Below are positions 24,624-34,145 of a DNA stretch of 52,739 nt, piece by piece. Both the position numbers and the translations under genes were made by a program. A model generated the notes under the pieces. That model was not told the origin of the DNA. It saw only the letters and a program-made list of their open reading frames with translations, and did not search any database. The DNA comes from Pedobacter sp. UBA4863 (GTDB taxonomy: Bacteria > Bacteroidota > Bacteroidia > Sphingobacteriales > Sphingobacteriaceae). The stretch covers positions 1-52,739 of the forward strand of contig NZ_DHDZ01000050.1 in NCBI RefSeq assembly GCF_002399615.1, given 5' to 3'. Within the stretch, counting starts at the first letter, position 1. Each line of letters begins with the position of its first letter.

Positions 24624-25568
24624 TTATTTTTTCAAGTTCATTAACATATCTAATGTCAATTTTGCGATATCAAACTCAGGTTTCCAGCCCCATTCATTTT
24701 GTGCAAAACTATCATCAATTGATTTTGGCCAGCTATCGGCTATTTGTTGCCTCGGATCATGCCCGGCATAGGTTAGTTTAAAATTAGGAATATGTTTTTT
24801 AATTTCTTCGGCCAAAACTTCTGGTGTAAAACTTACGCCGCCAAAGTTGTAACTAGAACGAATACTAATTTGATTTTCAGGTGCATCCATTAACTCAATA
24901 GTTCCACGAATGGCATCGTCCATATACATCATTGGTAATTCGGTTTCTGCCGACAGAAACGAAGCATAACTTCCTTTTTTTAATGCTTCATGAAAAATAT
25001 GTATAGCATAATCTGTTGTGCCACCACCAGGGGCAGCTTTCCAGCTAATTAGTCCCGGATAGCGAATACTTCTTACATCTAGTCCATATTTTTGGTGATA
25101 ATACTCACACCAGCGTTCTCCCGCTAATTTACTGATACCATATACCGTATTTGGATCCATGGTACAAAATTGAGGGGTATTGTTTTTTGGGGAATTTGGA
25201 CCAAATACGGCGATAGAACTTGGCCAGTAAACCTTTGCCGTTTTATATACCAATGCTAAGTCTAACACATTTAGCAAACCGTTCATGTTCAAATCCCATG
25301 CTAGTTTAGGGTTTTGCTCTCCCGTTGCAGAAAGTAGTGCCGCTAATAGGTAAACTTGTGTAGGTTTATATTTTGCGAAAATGGTATTTAAAATATCTTT
25401 TTCCAATACATTCACAAATTCAAATGGCCCTGCGTTTTTGATTTCGTAATCTGGCCTACGAATATCGCAGGCAACCACGTTATCGTTACCATAAGTAACA
25501 CGTAGGGCTGTTACTAACTCAGTACCTATCTGACCATTTGAGCCCAAAACCAATATTTTATCTTTCAT
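24624..25568 (-). CDS. tdh: SDR-type L-threonine 3-dehydrogenase
   Basis: 314 aa. Rossmann motif Gly9-x2-Gly12-x2-Gly15 in VLGSNGQIGTELV, catalytic Tyr143-x3-Lys147 (NTVYGISKLAGE) and Ser around 117-118 (WPSSIAVFG). The segment YPGLISWKAAPGGGTTDYA is the hallmark of the GalE-like threonine dehydrogenases (Flavobacterium and Cupriavidus type) and separates them from sugar epimerases. It oxidises threonine to 2-amino-3-ketobutyrate with NAD+ in the cytoplasm. The promoter is probably the TAACTTTG just upstream. Confidence 0.88.
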   Translation of the reverse strand: MKDKILVLGSNGQIGTELVTALRVTYGNDNVVACDIRRPDYEIKNAGPFEFVNVLEKDILNTIFAKYKPTQVYLLAALLSATGEQNPKLAWDLNMNGLLNVLDLALVYKTAKVYWPSSIAVFGPNSPKNNTPQFCTMDPNTVYGISKLAGERWCEYYHQKYGLDVRSIRYPGLISWKAAPGGGTTDYAIHIFHEALKKGSYASFLSAETELPMMYMDDAIRGTIELMDAPENQISIRSSYNFGGVSFTPEVLAEEIKKHIPNFKLTYAGHDPRQQIADSWPKSIDDSFAQNEWGWKPEFDIAKLTLDMLMNLKK

Positions 25569-26104
25569 ACGTAATTTAAATTTGACAAAGTTAAAAAATT
25601 GGACTAAAAAGCCTTATCAATTTTTTTAATAACCTGATTTCGATTAATTTTAATCTTTCAAATTCTAAAGCAAATTTGAAATTATCCCTTCTGGTGTCAC
25701 TATTTTTCAGTAATTTAGCTTTACTTTCAATTGTAGGATAATCCATCCTAAAAGCAAATCCATCCATACTTTACAAGTCCACCTTAAGTTCGCCTCAAGT
25801 CTATTCTTACTTTAGCTTTGTAGGTGTGTTTCCCTAACCTTTATATACCTCATCACTCATGGTTGGCCACAACTACACAGCTTTTTCTTTTTTAAGAGGG
25901 AAAGTCATCTTCTACCCCTCAATTTACAGGTTGTTTTGAAATATTTAATCATTCTCGGGTTAATAATATAGTTCCCTATAAAAACACGTTTCGATATGTT
26001 ACATTCGTATTAATAATAATTAACTTTATCGATAAGAAAAATTTCATTTCGATTTCAAAAACGAATCGTCTATAATTAATTAAAACTAAAACACTTGAAT
26101 AACA
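25569..26104. other. 536-bp divergent intergenic region
   Basis: Separates the minus-strand threonine dehydrogenase from the plus-strand oxidative glycoside cluster. No gene is visible. It contains an inverted repeat TAGGAT-AATCC-ATCCTA (25734-25750) and, close to the downstream start, a CGATT/AATCG dyad (26050-26068). The length suggests regulated transcription of the cluster at 26105. Confidence 0.5.
25586..25593 (-). promoter_or_regulatory. -7 promoter element of the threonine dehydrogenase gene
   Basis: On the minus strand TAACTTTG fits TAnnTTTG exactly, 17 bases upstream of the ATG. A TTG lies farther up but at a spacing several bases longer than the ideal. Confidence 0.4.
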
Positions 26105-27202
26105 ATGAAGAAGAACCACTTTTTTAGCAAGCTACTTTTTATCGCATTTTTAGTAATTACCCTCAGTAACGTTTATGCGCAAAAGATAAATACCGTTTTT
26201 CACAATGCCGATAACCTTTTTCTATACGGAAAAACCAAGCCTACCGCCACCAGGTATCATAGAATAGACACCGCCACATATAATGATTTGCCTAATGCCG
26301 TAAAAAAATTACTAACCCATTCGGCAGGCATGGCCGTTGTTTTTAAAACCAACAGTAAAAGCATCAGTGCAAAATGGTGTGTAACTAATGCAAAGGCAGC
26401 AAATAACCTCACGCCAATAGCCCAAAAAGGATTGGACTTATATATTAAGACAAATGGCAAATGGGAATTTGCAGGCGTTGGCAGACCAAGCAATGTGTGT
26501 AGCGAATATAACATTGTAAAAAACATGGACAATGGGGAAAAAGAATGTATGCTTTTTTTGCCTCTGTATGATGAGCTAAAAAGCTTAGAAATTGGCATTG
26601 ACGAAGGCAGTACGATTACCAGTTTAGACAATCCATTTAGAAAACGTATTCTAATTTATGGCTCTAGCATTGTACACGGCGCTTCTGCTGGTAGGCCGGG
26701 AATGGCATACCCGGCAATTTTAGCTAGAAAAACGGGTTTATATTTTATGAATTTAGGTATTAGCGGCAATGCCAAAATGGAAAAAGCGGCTGCGAGAATG
26801 GTAAGTGAGATTACCGCCGATGCTTTTGTGTTAGATTGTGTACCCAACCCAACACCACAACAAATTAAAGAAAGAGCAGAATATTTTGTTAAAACAGTAA
26901 GAGAAAAACATCCGAAGGCACCAATTATATTAGTACAATCTATTATAAGAGAGCAAGGTAATTTTGATTTGGAAGTAAGAGAACGGGTAAAAAAGCAAAA
27001 TGAAGAAATAACCGCAGCTTTTAATAGGCTAAAAGCAGCAGGAATGAAAGATATTTATTTAATTACCGCAGAGAAATTATTGGGCAATGATGGCGACTCT
27101 AGCACTGATGGCACACACCCTAACGATTTAGGTTTTTACCGAATGGCAGAAGAACTTGGCCCACAAATAACGAAAATATTAAGTAGCTATAACATCCACT
27201 AA
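26105..27202 (+). CDS. Secreted SGNH/GDSL hydrolase with N-terminal GxDLY-type domain
   Basis: 365 aa, signal peptide 1-25 (ending VYAQ). The N-terminal beta domain (about 30-175) contains KGLDLYIKTNGKWEFAGVG, the GxDLY signature found with this esterase type. The SGNH domain follows: IYGSSIVHGASAG with Ser about 185, GISGNAKME for Gly and Asn, and DGTHPNDLGF (about 335-343) for Asp and His. It should deacylate carbohydrate in the periplasm or outside the cell. First gene of the oxidative glycoside cluster, 140 bp before the next gene. Confidence 0.85.
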   Translation: MKKNHFFSKLLFIAFLVITLSNVYAQKINTVFHNADNLFLYGKTKPTATRYHRIDTATYNDLPNAVKKLLTHSAGMAVVFKTNSKSISAKWCVTNAKAANNLTPIAQKGLDLYIKTNGKWEFAGVGRPSNVCSEYNIVKNMDNGEKECMLFLPLYDELKSLEIGIDEGSTITSLDNPFRKRILIYGSSIVHGASAGRPGMAYPAILARKTGLYFMNLGISGNAKMEKAAARMVSEITADAFVLDCVPNPTPQQIKERAEYFVKTVREKHPKAPIILVQSIIREQGNFDLEVRERVKKQNEEITAAFNRLKAAGMKDIYLITAEKLLGNDGDSSTDGTHPNDLGFYRMAEELGPQITKILSSYNIH

Positions 27203-27341
27203 GTAATACTATCGTATCATTCAACGAACAATATTGTATCAAAGTAGAAATACAGTTTGATAAATATTTTTTAATCATTAATATTACATTCAATATACAT
27301 CGTGTAAAAAACACACTTATAAACCAAAATATATTAAGTAT

Positions 27342-27926
27342 ATGGACAGAAGAGAAGCACTCAGAAGTGTTGCTATCCTTTTAGGAACTACCATTTCTGC
27401 CGGAACGACAAATATCTTGTTCAGTAGTTATACCTTGCCTGAAGGAGAAAAAAACACAGTTAGTTTTTCGGCCGAACAGTTAAAAACACTAACTGAGATT
27501 GCGGATGTCATCATCCCTACCACTAAATCATCTCCTGGAGCTAAGGCAGCAGGCGTTGGCAAGTTTATACCTATGATGGTAAAAGATTGCTATCCGGCTA
27601 AACAGCAACAATCTTTTTACAATGGATTGGTGGCTTTTGAACTTAGTGCTAAAAAAACCTACAAAAAAAGCTTCGCATTAATTCCTTTGGCAGAACGCAA
27701 GAAAATGTTAACTCAGCTTAGGCAAGATACTTTAGACCAGAAGAAAAATAAATTTCCTGAAAAGGTAGATATCGCTTACTTCTTTACCTTAATGAGAGAT
27801 CTTACTTCGCTAGGCTATTTTGCATCAGAAATTGGATGTACACAAGCTCGTGAATACCTGATGATACCTGGCAGCTACGATGGCGCTTATCCGCTTAAAC
27901 CTGGCCAAAAATCTTGGGCAACTTAA
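27342..27926 (+). CDS. Gluconate 2-dehydrogenase subunit 3 family protein, Tat exported
   Basis: 194 aa. It starts MDRREALRSVAILLG, a twin-arginine signal, and continues with the subunit-3 domain (about 45-185; LKTLTEIADVIIPTTKSSPGAKAAGVGKF). It is the small partner of periplasmic GMC dehydrogenases, acting as chaperone or escort. The GMC gene follows 35 bp later and has no signal peptide of its own, so this subunit probably carries it through the Tat pore. Same order as in the 3-keto-glucoside dehydrogenase operons of other bacteria. Confidence 0.9.
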   Translation: MDRREALRSVAILLGTTISAGTTNILFSSYTLPEGEKNTVSFSAEQLKTLTEIADVIIPTTKSSPGAKAAGVGKFIPMMVKDCYPAKQQQSFYNGLVAFELSAKKTYKKSFALIPLAERKKMLTQLRQDTLDQKKNKFPEKVDIAYFFTLMRDLTSLGYFASEIGCTQAREYLMIPGSYDGAYPLKPGQKSWAT

Positions 27927-27961
27927 ACAATCTTTTCTCAGCACAAAACAGCACAAACAAA

Positions 27962-29665
27962 ATGAACTTAAATATAAATCTAAAAGCCGAAAACACTTAT
28001 GATGCCATTGTAGTTGGCTCGGGAATAAGTGGCGGTTGGGCTGCTAAAGAACTCACCGAAAAAGGATTAAAAGTATTAATGTTAGAAAGAGGGATGAACA
28101 TTGAGCACATTAAAGATTATGATGGCGCAATGAAAAACCCTTGGGATGTGAAGCATGCAGGCAGGTTAACCGAAGAAATGAAGCGAACCCACCCTGTACA
28201 AAAAAGAGATTACCCATACAATGAAGTAACCGAAAAATGGTGGGTAAACGATTTAGAATGCCCCTATACAGAAGTAAAAAGATTTGACTGGTACAGAGGT
28301 TTTCACGTTGGTGGAAAATCTTTAATGTGGGGGCGCCAAAGTTACCGTTTTGGCGATGTAAACTTTGAAGAAAACGCTAAAGACGGTTTCGGTAACGATT
28401 GGCCCATCAGATATAAAGACCTAGCTTCTTGGTACGATTATGCAGAAAGATTTGCAGGCATTAGTGGTCAAAACGAAGGCCTAGAGGGCATTCTGCCCGA
28501 TGGACAGTTTCTTCCTCCAATGGATTTAAACATTGTGGAGAAATCTGTAAAAGAAAGTATCAAACAAAAATGGGGCAGCGAAAGATTAATGACAATTGGT
28601 CGTGTGGCTAACTTAACCGTACCTCATAATGGCCGAGGCAGTTGCCAATACCGTAATTTATGTAGTCGTGGCTGTCCGTTTGGCGCCTATTTTAGCACTC
28701 AATCTTCTACCCTTCCCGCAGCAGTTGATACGGGAAACCTTACCCTAAGACCTTATTCTATCGTTAACCATATTATCTACGACAAGGACACTAAAAAAGC
28801 AAAAGGTGTAGCTGTAATTGATGCTTTAACCAATAAAACGATGGAGTTTTACGCAAAAATCGTTTTCGTAAATGGCTCTACTTTAGGTACAACTTTTATT
28901 TTATTAAACTCTACTTCGGCCGAGCATCCTAATGGTTTGGGCAACGGCAGCGGCCAGTTAGGGCACAACTTAATGGATCATCATTTCCGTTGTGGTGCCA
29001 GCGGCGATTTCGAAGGTTTTGATAAATATTACACCTATGGTCGCCGTGCCAATGGTTTCTACATTCCTCGTTTCAGAAACGTAGGTAGCGATAAACGCGA
29101 TTACCTAAGAGGTTTTGGTTACCAAGGAAGCGCATCAAGACAAAATTGGCAAAATGATATTGCCGAACTGTCATTTGGTGCAGAGTTTAAGCAAAAAATG
29201 ACTACCCCGGGTAAATGGCGTATGGGCATGGGCGGTTTTGGCGAGATGCTGCCTTACTACGAAAATCGTGTTTACATAGACCACAACAAAAAAGACAAAT
29301 GGGGCCAATCTGTTTTGGCTATCGATTGTGAGTACAAAGATAACGAGAGTAAAATGCGTGTAGATATGATGAACGATGCTGCCGAAATGCTAGAAGCTGC
29401 AGGTGCTAAAAACATCAAAACTTACGATAATGGCTGTTATCCAGGTATGGCTATCCACGAAATGGGTACGGCAAGAATGGGCAAAGACCCTAAAACTTCG
29501 GTACTTAACGAGTGGAACCAAATGCACGAAGTGAAAAACGTTTTCGTTACCGATGGTGCCTGTATGCCATCTATCGGTTGCCAAAACCCTTCGTTAACAT
29601 TTATGGCCTTAACGGCTCGTGCAGCAGACCACGCAGTAAAAGAATTGAAAAAAGGAAACCTTTAA
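27962..29665 (+). CDS. GMC oxidoreductase, probable glucoside 3-dehydrogenase catalytic subunit
   Basis: 567 aa from ATG 27962 (MNLNINLKAENTYDAIV); the in-frame ATG at 27914 overlaps the upstream gene and adds nothing conserved. FAD-binding GSGISGGWAA near residues 18-27, a Cys cluster C-x5-C-x3-C (about 225-240; GSCQYRNLCSRGCPFGA) as in Fe-S-containing FAD sugar dehydrogenases, and the C-terminal GMC signature with HEMGTARMG and NPSLTFMALTARAADH giving the catalytic His/Asn pair. It should oxidise the C3 hydroxyl of a glucoside and pass electrons to cytochrome c. The cluster context (DUF1080, Gfo/Idh, cytochrome) is the main argument for this substrate choice. Confidence 0.88.
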   Translation: MNLNINLKAENTYDAIVVGSGISGGWAAKELTEKGLKVLMLERGMNIEHIKDYDGAMKNPWDVKHAGRLTEEMKRTHPVQKRDYPYNEVTEKWWVNDLECPYTEVKRFDWYRGFHVGGKSLMWGRQSYRFGDVNFEENAKDGFGNDWPIRYKDLASWYDYAERFAGISGQNEGLEGILPDGQFLPPMDLNIVEKSVKESIKQKWGSERLMTIGRVANLTVPHNGRGSCQYRNLCSRGCPFGAYFSTQSSTLPAAVDTGNLTLRPYSIVNHIIYDKDTKKAKGVAVIDALTNKTMEFYAKIVFVNGSTLGTTFILLNSTSAEHPNGLGNGSGQLGHNLMDHHFRCGASGDFEGFDKYYTYGRRANGFYIPRFRNVGSDKRDYLRGFGYQGSASRQNWQNDIAELSFGAEFKQKMTTPGKWRMGMGGFGEMLPYYENRVYIDHNKKDKWGQSVLAIDCEYKDNESKMRVDMMNDAAEMLEAAGAKNIKTYDNGCYPGMAIHEMGTARMGKDPKTSVLNEWNQMHEVKNVFVTDGACMPSIGCQNPSLTFMALTARAADHAVKELKKGNL

Positions 29666-29749
29666 AAAGCCAAGAGCACAAAGCTGAAAGCTGAAAGCAC
29701 ACCCTACATGGCTTTAAGCTTTTCGCTTTCTGCTTTAAGCTCAAAAGTT
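29666..29749. repeat. Short imperfect palindrome between GMC and Gfo/Idh genes
   Basis: Tandem AGCTGAAAGC units (29685-29698) are mirrored by GCTTTAAGC and GCTTTCTGC units (29711-29741), forming an imperfect hairpin of about 28 bp. May influence mRNA stability inside the operon. Confidence 0.4.
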
Positions 29750-30907
29750 ATGAAAGAAAAAATAAGAATGGGCATGATAGGTGGCGGTAAAGACGCATTC
29801 ATTGGCGCTGTTCACCGTATTGCCGCCAACATGGATGGTTTAATTGAGCTGTGCTGTGGTGCATTGAGCATTAACCCAGAAATCGCAAAAGAATCAGGAA
29901 AAATATTATTTCTCCCAGAGAACAGAACCTACCTGAGCTACGAAGACATGATCAAAAAAGAAAGTGAACTTCCAGCAAATGAAAGAATTCACTTTATCAC
30001 TATTGTTACGCCAAATTTCGCCCATTTTGCACCTGCAATGATGGCCTTAGCGCATGGCTTTAACGTAGTAATTGAAAAGCCAATGACTTTAACTTTAGAG
30101 GAAGCAAAATTGTTACAACAAAAAGTTGAAGAAACCGGACTTACTTTATGCCTTACCCACACCTACTCGGGCTATCCAATGGTAAAACAAGCCAAAGAAA
30201 TGGTAAAGGACGGTGCCTTGGGTAAAATCAGAAAAATTATTGTAGAATACCCTCAAGGTTGGCTAAGTACTTTAAGTGAGCGAGAAGGGAATGCTCAGGC
30301 TGCATGGCGTACCGACCCTAAAAAATCGGGCAAAAGTGGTTGTGTTGGCGATATTGGCACCCATGCCGCCCATTTAGCCGAATATATTTCTGGTTTAAAA
30401 ATCACTCAACTTTGTGCCGATTTGAATATTGTAGTTGAAGGCAGAACCATTGACGACGATGGAAACATCCTATTAAAATTCGACAATGGCGCAAACGGCG
30501 TTTTAATTGCCTCTCAAATAGCCGCTGGCGAAGAGAATGCGCTTAACATTAGGATTTATGGCGAAAAAGGCGGATTAGAATGGTTTCAACATGAACCGAA
30601 CACCTTGCTTGTAAAGTGGTTAAACAAACCCACCGAAATTTACAGGACTGGCAGCAGCTATTTAGGAGATTTCGCAAAACACAACACCAGAACTCCTGGT
30701 GGCCACCCCGAAGGTTTATTAGAAGCTTTTGCCAACATTTACAGAAACTTTGCATTAACCATAGCCGCAAAGCTGAACAACGAAGAACCTAGTGCCCAGA
30801 TGTTAGATTTCCCTAACGTTTACGATGGCGTTAGAGGCATGGCATTAATTGAAAATGCAGTAATAGCTAGCCAATCGGACAAAAAATGGCATAATTTTAT
30901 AGTATAA
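29750..30907 (+). CDS. Gfo/Idh/MocA-family oxidoreductase, cytoplasmic
   Basis: 385 aa from ATG 29750 (MKEKIRMGMIGGG); the earlier start at 29708 would translate the upstream palindrome. Rossmann GMIGGGKDAFIGAVHR at the N terminus, the EKPMTLT motif (about 115-121) and the C-terminal Gfo/Idh sandwich with GDIGTHAAHLAEYISG. No signal peptide, so it acts in the cytoplasm, unlike the Tat-exported paralogue at 32564. In 3-keto-glycoside pathways such enzymes interconvert glucosides and their 3-keto forms with NAD(H). Exact direction and substrate are inferred. Confidence 0.9.
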   Translation: MKEKIRMGMIGGGKDAFIGAVHRIAANMDGLIELCCGALSINPEIAKESGKILFLPENRTYLSYEDMIKKESELPANERIHFITIVTPNFAHFAPAMMALAHGFNVVIEKPMTLTLEEAKLLQQKVEETGLTLCLTHTYSGYPMVKQAKEMVKDGALGKIRKIIVEYPQGWLSTLSEREGNAQAAWRTDPKKSGKSGCVGDIGTHAAHLAEYISGLKITQLCADLNIVVEGRTIDDDGNILLKFDNGANGVLIASQIAAGEENALNIRIYGEKGGLEWFQHEPNTLLVKWLNKPTEIYRTGSSYLGDFAKHNTRTPGGHPEGLLEAFANIYRNFALTIAAKLNNEEPSAQMLDFPNVYDGVRGMALIENAVIASQSDKKWHNFIV

Positions 30908-30987
30908 ACTTAGACAATAGTTAATAGATAATGGCAGAAAGACAAGCAAACTATAAACCATCAACTATTGGCTATTAACCAGAAAAA

Positions 30988-32040
30988 ATGACTACAATAC
31001 AAGGACCAGCAGTATTTTTAGCGCAATTTATTAGCGATGAAGCTCCTTTTAATTCGTTAGATTCTATTTGTAAATGGGCTGCCGACTTAGGTTTTAAAGG
31101 CATACAAATGCCAACTTTAGATAGTCGTTTTATTGATTTAAAACTAGCCGCAGAAAGTAAAACTTATGCCGACGAACTTAGTGGAAAAGTAGCCGCACAT
31201 GGTTTAAAAATAACCGAACTTTCTACGCACCTGCAAGGGCAATTGGTAGCTGTTCATCCGGCGTATAACGAATTGTTCGATGCCTTTGCGGCGCCAGAAG
31301 TAAAAAACAATCCAAAAGCCCGTACCGAATGGGCCATCCAACAACTAAAATACGCCGCTAGGGCTTCTCAAAATTTGGGACTAAATGCACATGCTACCTT
31401 CAGTGGTTCGTTGTTATGGCAATTTTTCCATCCTTGGCCGCAACGCCCTGATGGTTTGGTTGACGAAGCTTTTACCGAACTGGCCAAACGTTGGTTACCT
31501 ATTTTAAATGAATTTGATAATTATGGGGTTGATGTTTGTTATGAAATACACCCGGGCGAAGACTTATTCGATGGCATTACTTACGAAATGTTTCTCGATA
31601 AGGTAAACCAGCACCCAAGAGCCTGTTTATTGTATGATCCATCGCACTTTGTATTGCAACAATTAGATTATATCCAATACATCGATTTATATCACGAGCG
31701 CATCAAAGCTTTCCATGTAAAAGATTCTGAATTTAATCCAACCGGAAGACAAGGAACTTTTGGCGGCTATCAAAGCTGGGCCAACCGTGCCGGGCGTTAC
31801 CGCTCACCAGGCGATGGTCAGGTAGATTTCAAAACCATTTTCAGTAAACTAGCGCAATACGATTATAAGGGATGGGCAGTAATGGAATGGGAATGTTGCA
31901 TTAAAAACCAACAAGATGGTGCCCGCGAAGGTGCCGAGTTTATCAAGAAACATATTATTAACGTAACCGATAAAGCGTTTGATGATTTTGCCGCAGCTGG
32001 AAGCGACGCTGCCTTTAATAAAAAAATATTAGGCTTATAA
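30988..32040 (+). CDS. Sugar isomerase/epimerase-like TIM-barrel protein
   Basis: 350 aa, xylose-isomerase-like TIM barrel (AP_endonuc_2 superfamily) without a signal peptide. Metal ligands are readable: Glu in CYEIHPGED, Asp in LYDPSHF, His in FHVKD, and Glu in AVMEWE. It follows the cytoplasmic Gfo/Idh gene by 80 bp. Such proteins have been linked to epimerisation or lyase steps on 3-keto sugars. The specific reaction here cannot be read from the sequence. Confidence 0.85.
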   Translation: MTTIQGPAVFLAQFISDEAPFNSLDSICKWAADLGFKGIQMPTLDSRFIDLKLAAESKTYADELSGKVAAHGLKITELSTHLQGQLVAVHPAYNELFDAFAAPEVKNNPKARTEWAIQQLKYAARASQNLGLNAHATFSGSLLWQFFHPWPQRPDGLVDEAFTELAKRWLPILNEFDNYGVDVCYEIHPGEDLFDGITYEMFLDKVNQHPRACLLYDPSHFVLQQLDYIQYIDLYHERIKAFHVKDSEFNPTGRQGTFGGYQSWANRAGRYRSPGDGQVDFKTIFSKLAQYDYKGWAVMEWECCIKNQQDGAREGAEFIKKHIINVTDKAFDDFAAAGSDAAFNKKILGL

Positions 32041-32106
32041 ACATTGTATTTTTAATTATTGACTTTTAACTTTAAACTACTTATTACCCCTAAATACAAC
32101 ACACGC

Positions 32107-32496
32107 ATGAAACGAACTTTTTTAATTGTTGGACTTACTTCGGTATTTTTTGCTTCATTATCAGCATTTAAACCTGAGCCCAAAACAGAACCAGCTGTAA
32201 ACATTAGCAGTGCAACACCAAAAATAGCCCCAATGCAAATGAGCGGTGGCGAGTTGTTAATCAATAAATCAGATTGTATTGGTTGCCATCACAAAATAAA
32301 CAAGTTAATTGGCCCTTCCTATACAGATATTGCAAAAAAGTATCCTAATAATGATAAAAACTTAACCTATTTGGCAGATAAAATCATTAAAGGTGGTGCT
32401 GGAGTTTGGGGCAAAATACCTATGACACCACATCCCAAAGTATCAAAAGACGATGCAAAGTTGATGGCAAAATATATTCTTTCATTAAAGAAATAG
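32107..32496 (+). CDS. Small periplasmic c-type cytochrome
   Basis: 129 aa from ATG 32107 (MKRTFLIVGLTSVFF); the start at 32059 is out of keeping with a signal peptide. Haem motif Cys57-x2-Cys60-His61 (DCIGCHH) and axial Met106 (GKIPMTPHP). Single-haem class I cytochrome similar to those next to GMC sugar dehydrogenases, where it accepts electrons and passes them to the respiratory chain. Its place among oxidative glycoside genes supports this. Confidence 0.9.
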   Translation: MKRTFLIVGLTSVFFASLSAFKPEPKTEPAVNISSATPKIAPMQMSGGELLINKSDCIGCHHKINKLIGPSYTDIAKKYPNNDKNLTYLADKIIKGGAGVWGKIPMTPHPKVSKDDAKLMAKYILSLKK

Positions 32497-32563
32497 TTGT
32501 TCGCATCAGCGATTCAGCTTTAACCAATTGTTCTAAAACAACAAACACAAAAAAAACAACAAC

Positions 32564-34012
32564 ATGACCCCAGATAATCATCAAAGCAGGCGCAATTTCC
32601 TTAAAATGGGAGCCGTTGCAACTGCAGCATTTACCATTGTACCCCGCCATGTTTTGGGCGGCAAAGGCTTTCTTGCTCCCAGCGATAGATTAATTGTTGC
32701 TGGCATAGGCGTAGGTGGCAAAGGCGATAGTGACTTGCGTTTAATTCACGAAAGTGGTAAAGCAGAAATTGCTTACCTATGCGATGTTGATACCAAACGA
32801 GCAACCAATAGTGTACAACGTTTCCCAAAAGCTAAGTTCTACAAAGATTGGCGAGAAATGTTTGACAAAGAACACAAACATTTTGACGCTGTTAGCGTAT
32901 CAACACCAGACCATAACCACGCTATACAAACTCTAGCGGCAATGCAGTTACGTAAACACGTTTATGTGCAAAAGCCGCTAACTCACGATATTTATGAAGC
33001 TCGCATTCTTACCGAGGCCGCTAAAAAATATAAGGTAGTAACCCAAATGGGTAACCAAGGTGCTAGCAATGATGGCCCTCGTTTGATGCGTGAATGGTAC
33101 GATGCAGGCTTAATTGGCGATGTACACACCATTTACGCTTGGACAGACAGACCGGTATGGCCTCAAGGTATTCCGTGGTCTAAAAACAAAGCCGATGTTC
33201 CAAAAAACTTAGATTGGGATTTATGGTTAGGAACAGCCCCTTACAAAGATTATGTAGAAAAATTGGTTCCTTTTAACTGGCGTGGATGGTGGGATTATGG
33301 CACTGGTGCATTAGGCGATATGGGCTGTCACTTATTAGAAGCTCCTTTTAGCGTGCTGAACCTTAAATATGCTACAGAAGTTGAAGCAAGTGTAGGTTCT
33401 GTTTATGTAGATGAGTTTAAGCGTGGGTATTTCCCCGAAAGCTGCCCTCCTTCTAGCCATGTAACCTTAAAGTTTCCTAAAACCAATAAAACCCAAGGTG
33501 ATGTTACCGTACACTGGATGGATGGTGGTATTCAACCAACTAGGCCTGAAGAACTGGGTGCCGACGAAGTTTTTGGCGATGGAGGAAACGGAACGCTATT
33601 TATAGGTACCAAAGGTAAGATGATAGCAGACACCTATGGAAATAAGGCCAGACTTTTGCCTCTTTCTAGAAATGAACACCTAAATGTGCCTCAAAAATTT
33701 GCTCGTGTAGAAAAACAAGCTAATGGCCACTACGGACAATGGGTAGAGGGTTGTATTGCTGGGTACGGTAAAAAAGAATTGAGTTCTCCATTTGAAATTG
33801 CTGGCCCTTTAACCGAAAGTTTGTTGATGGCTAACTTGGCCATAAGAGCTGCCGATATTCAAAAGGTTAATGACAAAGGCAAAATAACTTATCCTGGTAG
33901 ATACAGAAAACTACTTTGGGATAATGACCAAATGAAAGTAACCAACTTCGACGATGTTAATCAATTTGTAAAAAGAGATTACCGCGAAGGTTGGAAATTA
34001 GGAGAGCAGTAA
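32564..34012 (+). CDS. Tat-exported Gfo/Idh/MocA-family oxidoreductase
   Basis: 482 aa with a twin-arginine signal (SRRNFLKMGAVATAAF, residues 8-23). Rossmann segment IVAGIGVGGKGDSDL, the VQKPLTHD motif (about 132-139; Lys in the catalytic position) and the long C-terminal domain with WWDYGTGALGDMGCH and a final YRKLLWDNDQMKVTNF. These features define the secreted Gfo/Idh group of Bacteroidota. It is expected to work in the periplasm with tightly bound NAD(H), possibly oxidising or reducing 3-keto-glycosides. Cofactor cycling is inferred from relatives. Confidence 0.9.
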   Translation: MTPDNHQSRRNFLKMGAVATAAFTIVPRHVLGGKGFLAPSDRLIVAGIGVGGKGDSDLRLIHESGKAEIAYLCDVDTKRATNSVQRFPKAKFYKDWREMFDKEHKHFDAVSVSTPDHNHAIQTLAAMQLRKHVYVQKPLTHDIYEARILTEAAKKYKVVTQMGNQGASNDGPRLMREWYDAGLIGDVHTIYAWTDRPVWPQGIPWSKNKADVPKNLDWDLWLGTAPYKDYVEKLVPFNWRGWWDYGTGALGDMGCHLLEAPFSVLNLKYATEVEASVGSVYVDEFKRGYFPESCPPSSHVTLKFPKTNKTQGDVTVHWMDGGIQPTRPEELGADEVFGDGGNGTLFIGTKGKMIADTYGNKARLLPLSRNEHLNVPQKFARVEKQANGHYGQWVEGCIAGYGKKELSSPFEIAGPLTESLLMANLAIRAADIQKVNDKGKITYPGRYRKLLWDNDQMKVTNFDDVNQFVKRDYREGWKLGEQ

Positions 34013-34028
34013 CATAGGCTCCATACGC

Positions 34029-34107
34029 CGTCATTTCGAACGCAGTTGAGAAATCTAACGAATAGATTTAGATGTTAGATTTCTCCTCGTTTGTCATTGA
34101 AATGACG
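34029..34107. repeat. Dispersed hairpin repeat, family 1, copy 2
   Basis: Inner stem GAGAAATCTAAC (34048-34059) with GTTAGATTTCTC (34074-34085), 12 bp perfect, and outer arms CGTCATTTC (34029-34037) with GAAATGACG (34099-34107), 9 bp perfect. Starts 16 bases after the Gfo/Idh stop codon. Confidence 0.75.
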
Positions 34108-34145
34108 CGAGTATTATAGACTGTGGTTAAAATAAAAAAATCAAA

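Noticed and set aside
24624..25568. UDP-glucose 4-epimerase
   Set aside because: The YPGLISWKAAPGGGTTDYA segment is specific to SDR threonine dehydrogenases.
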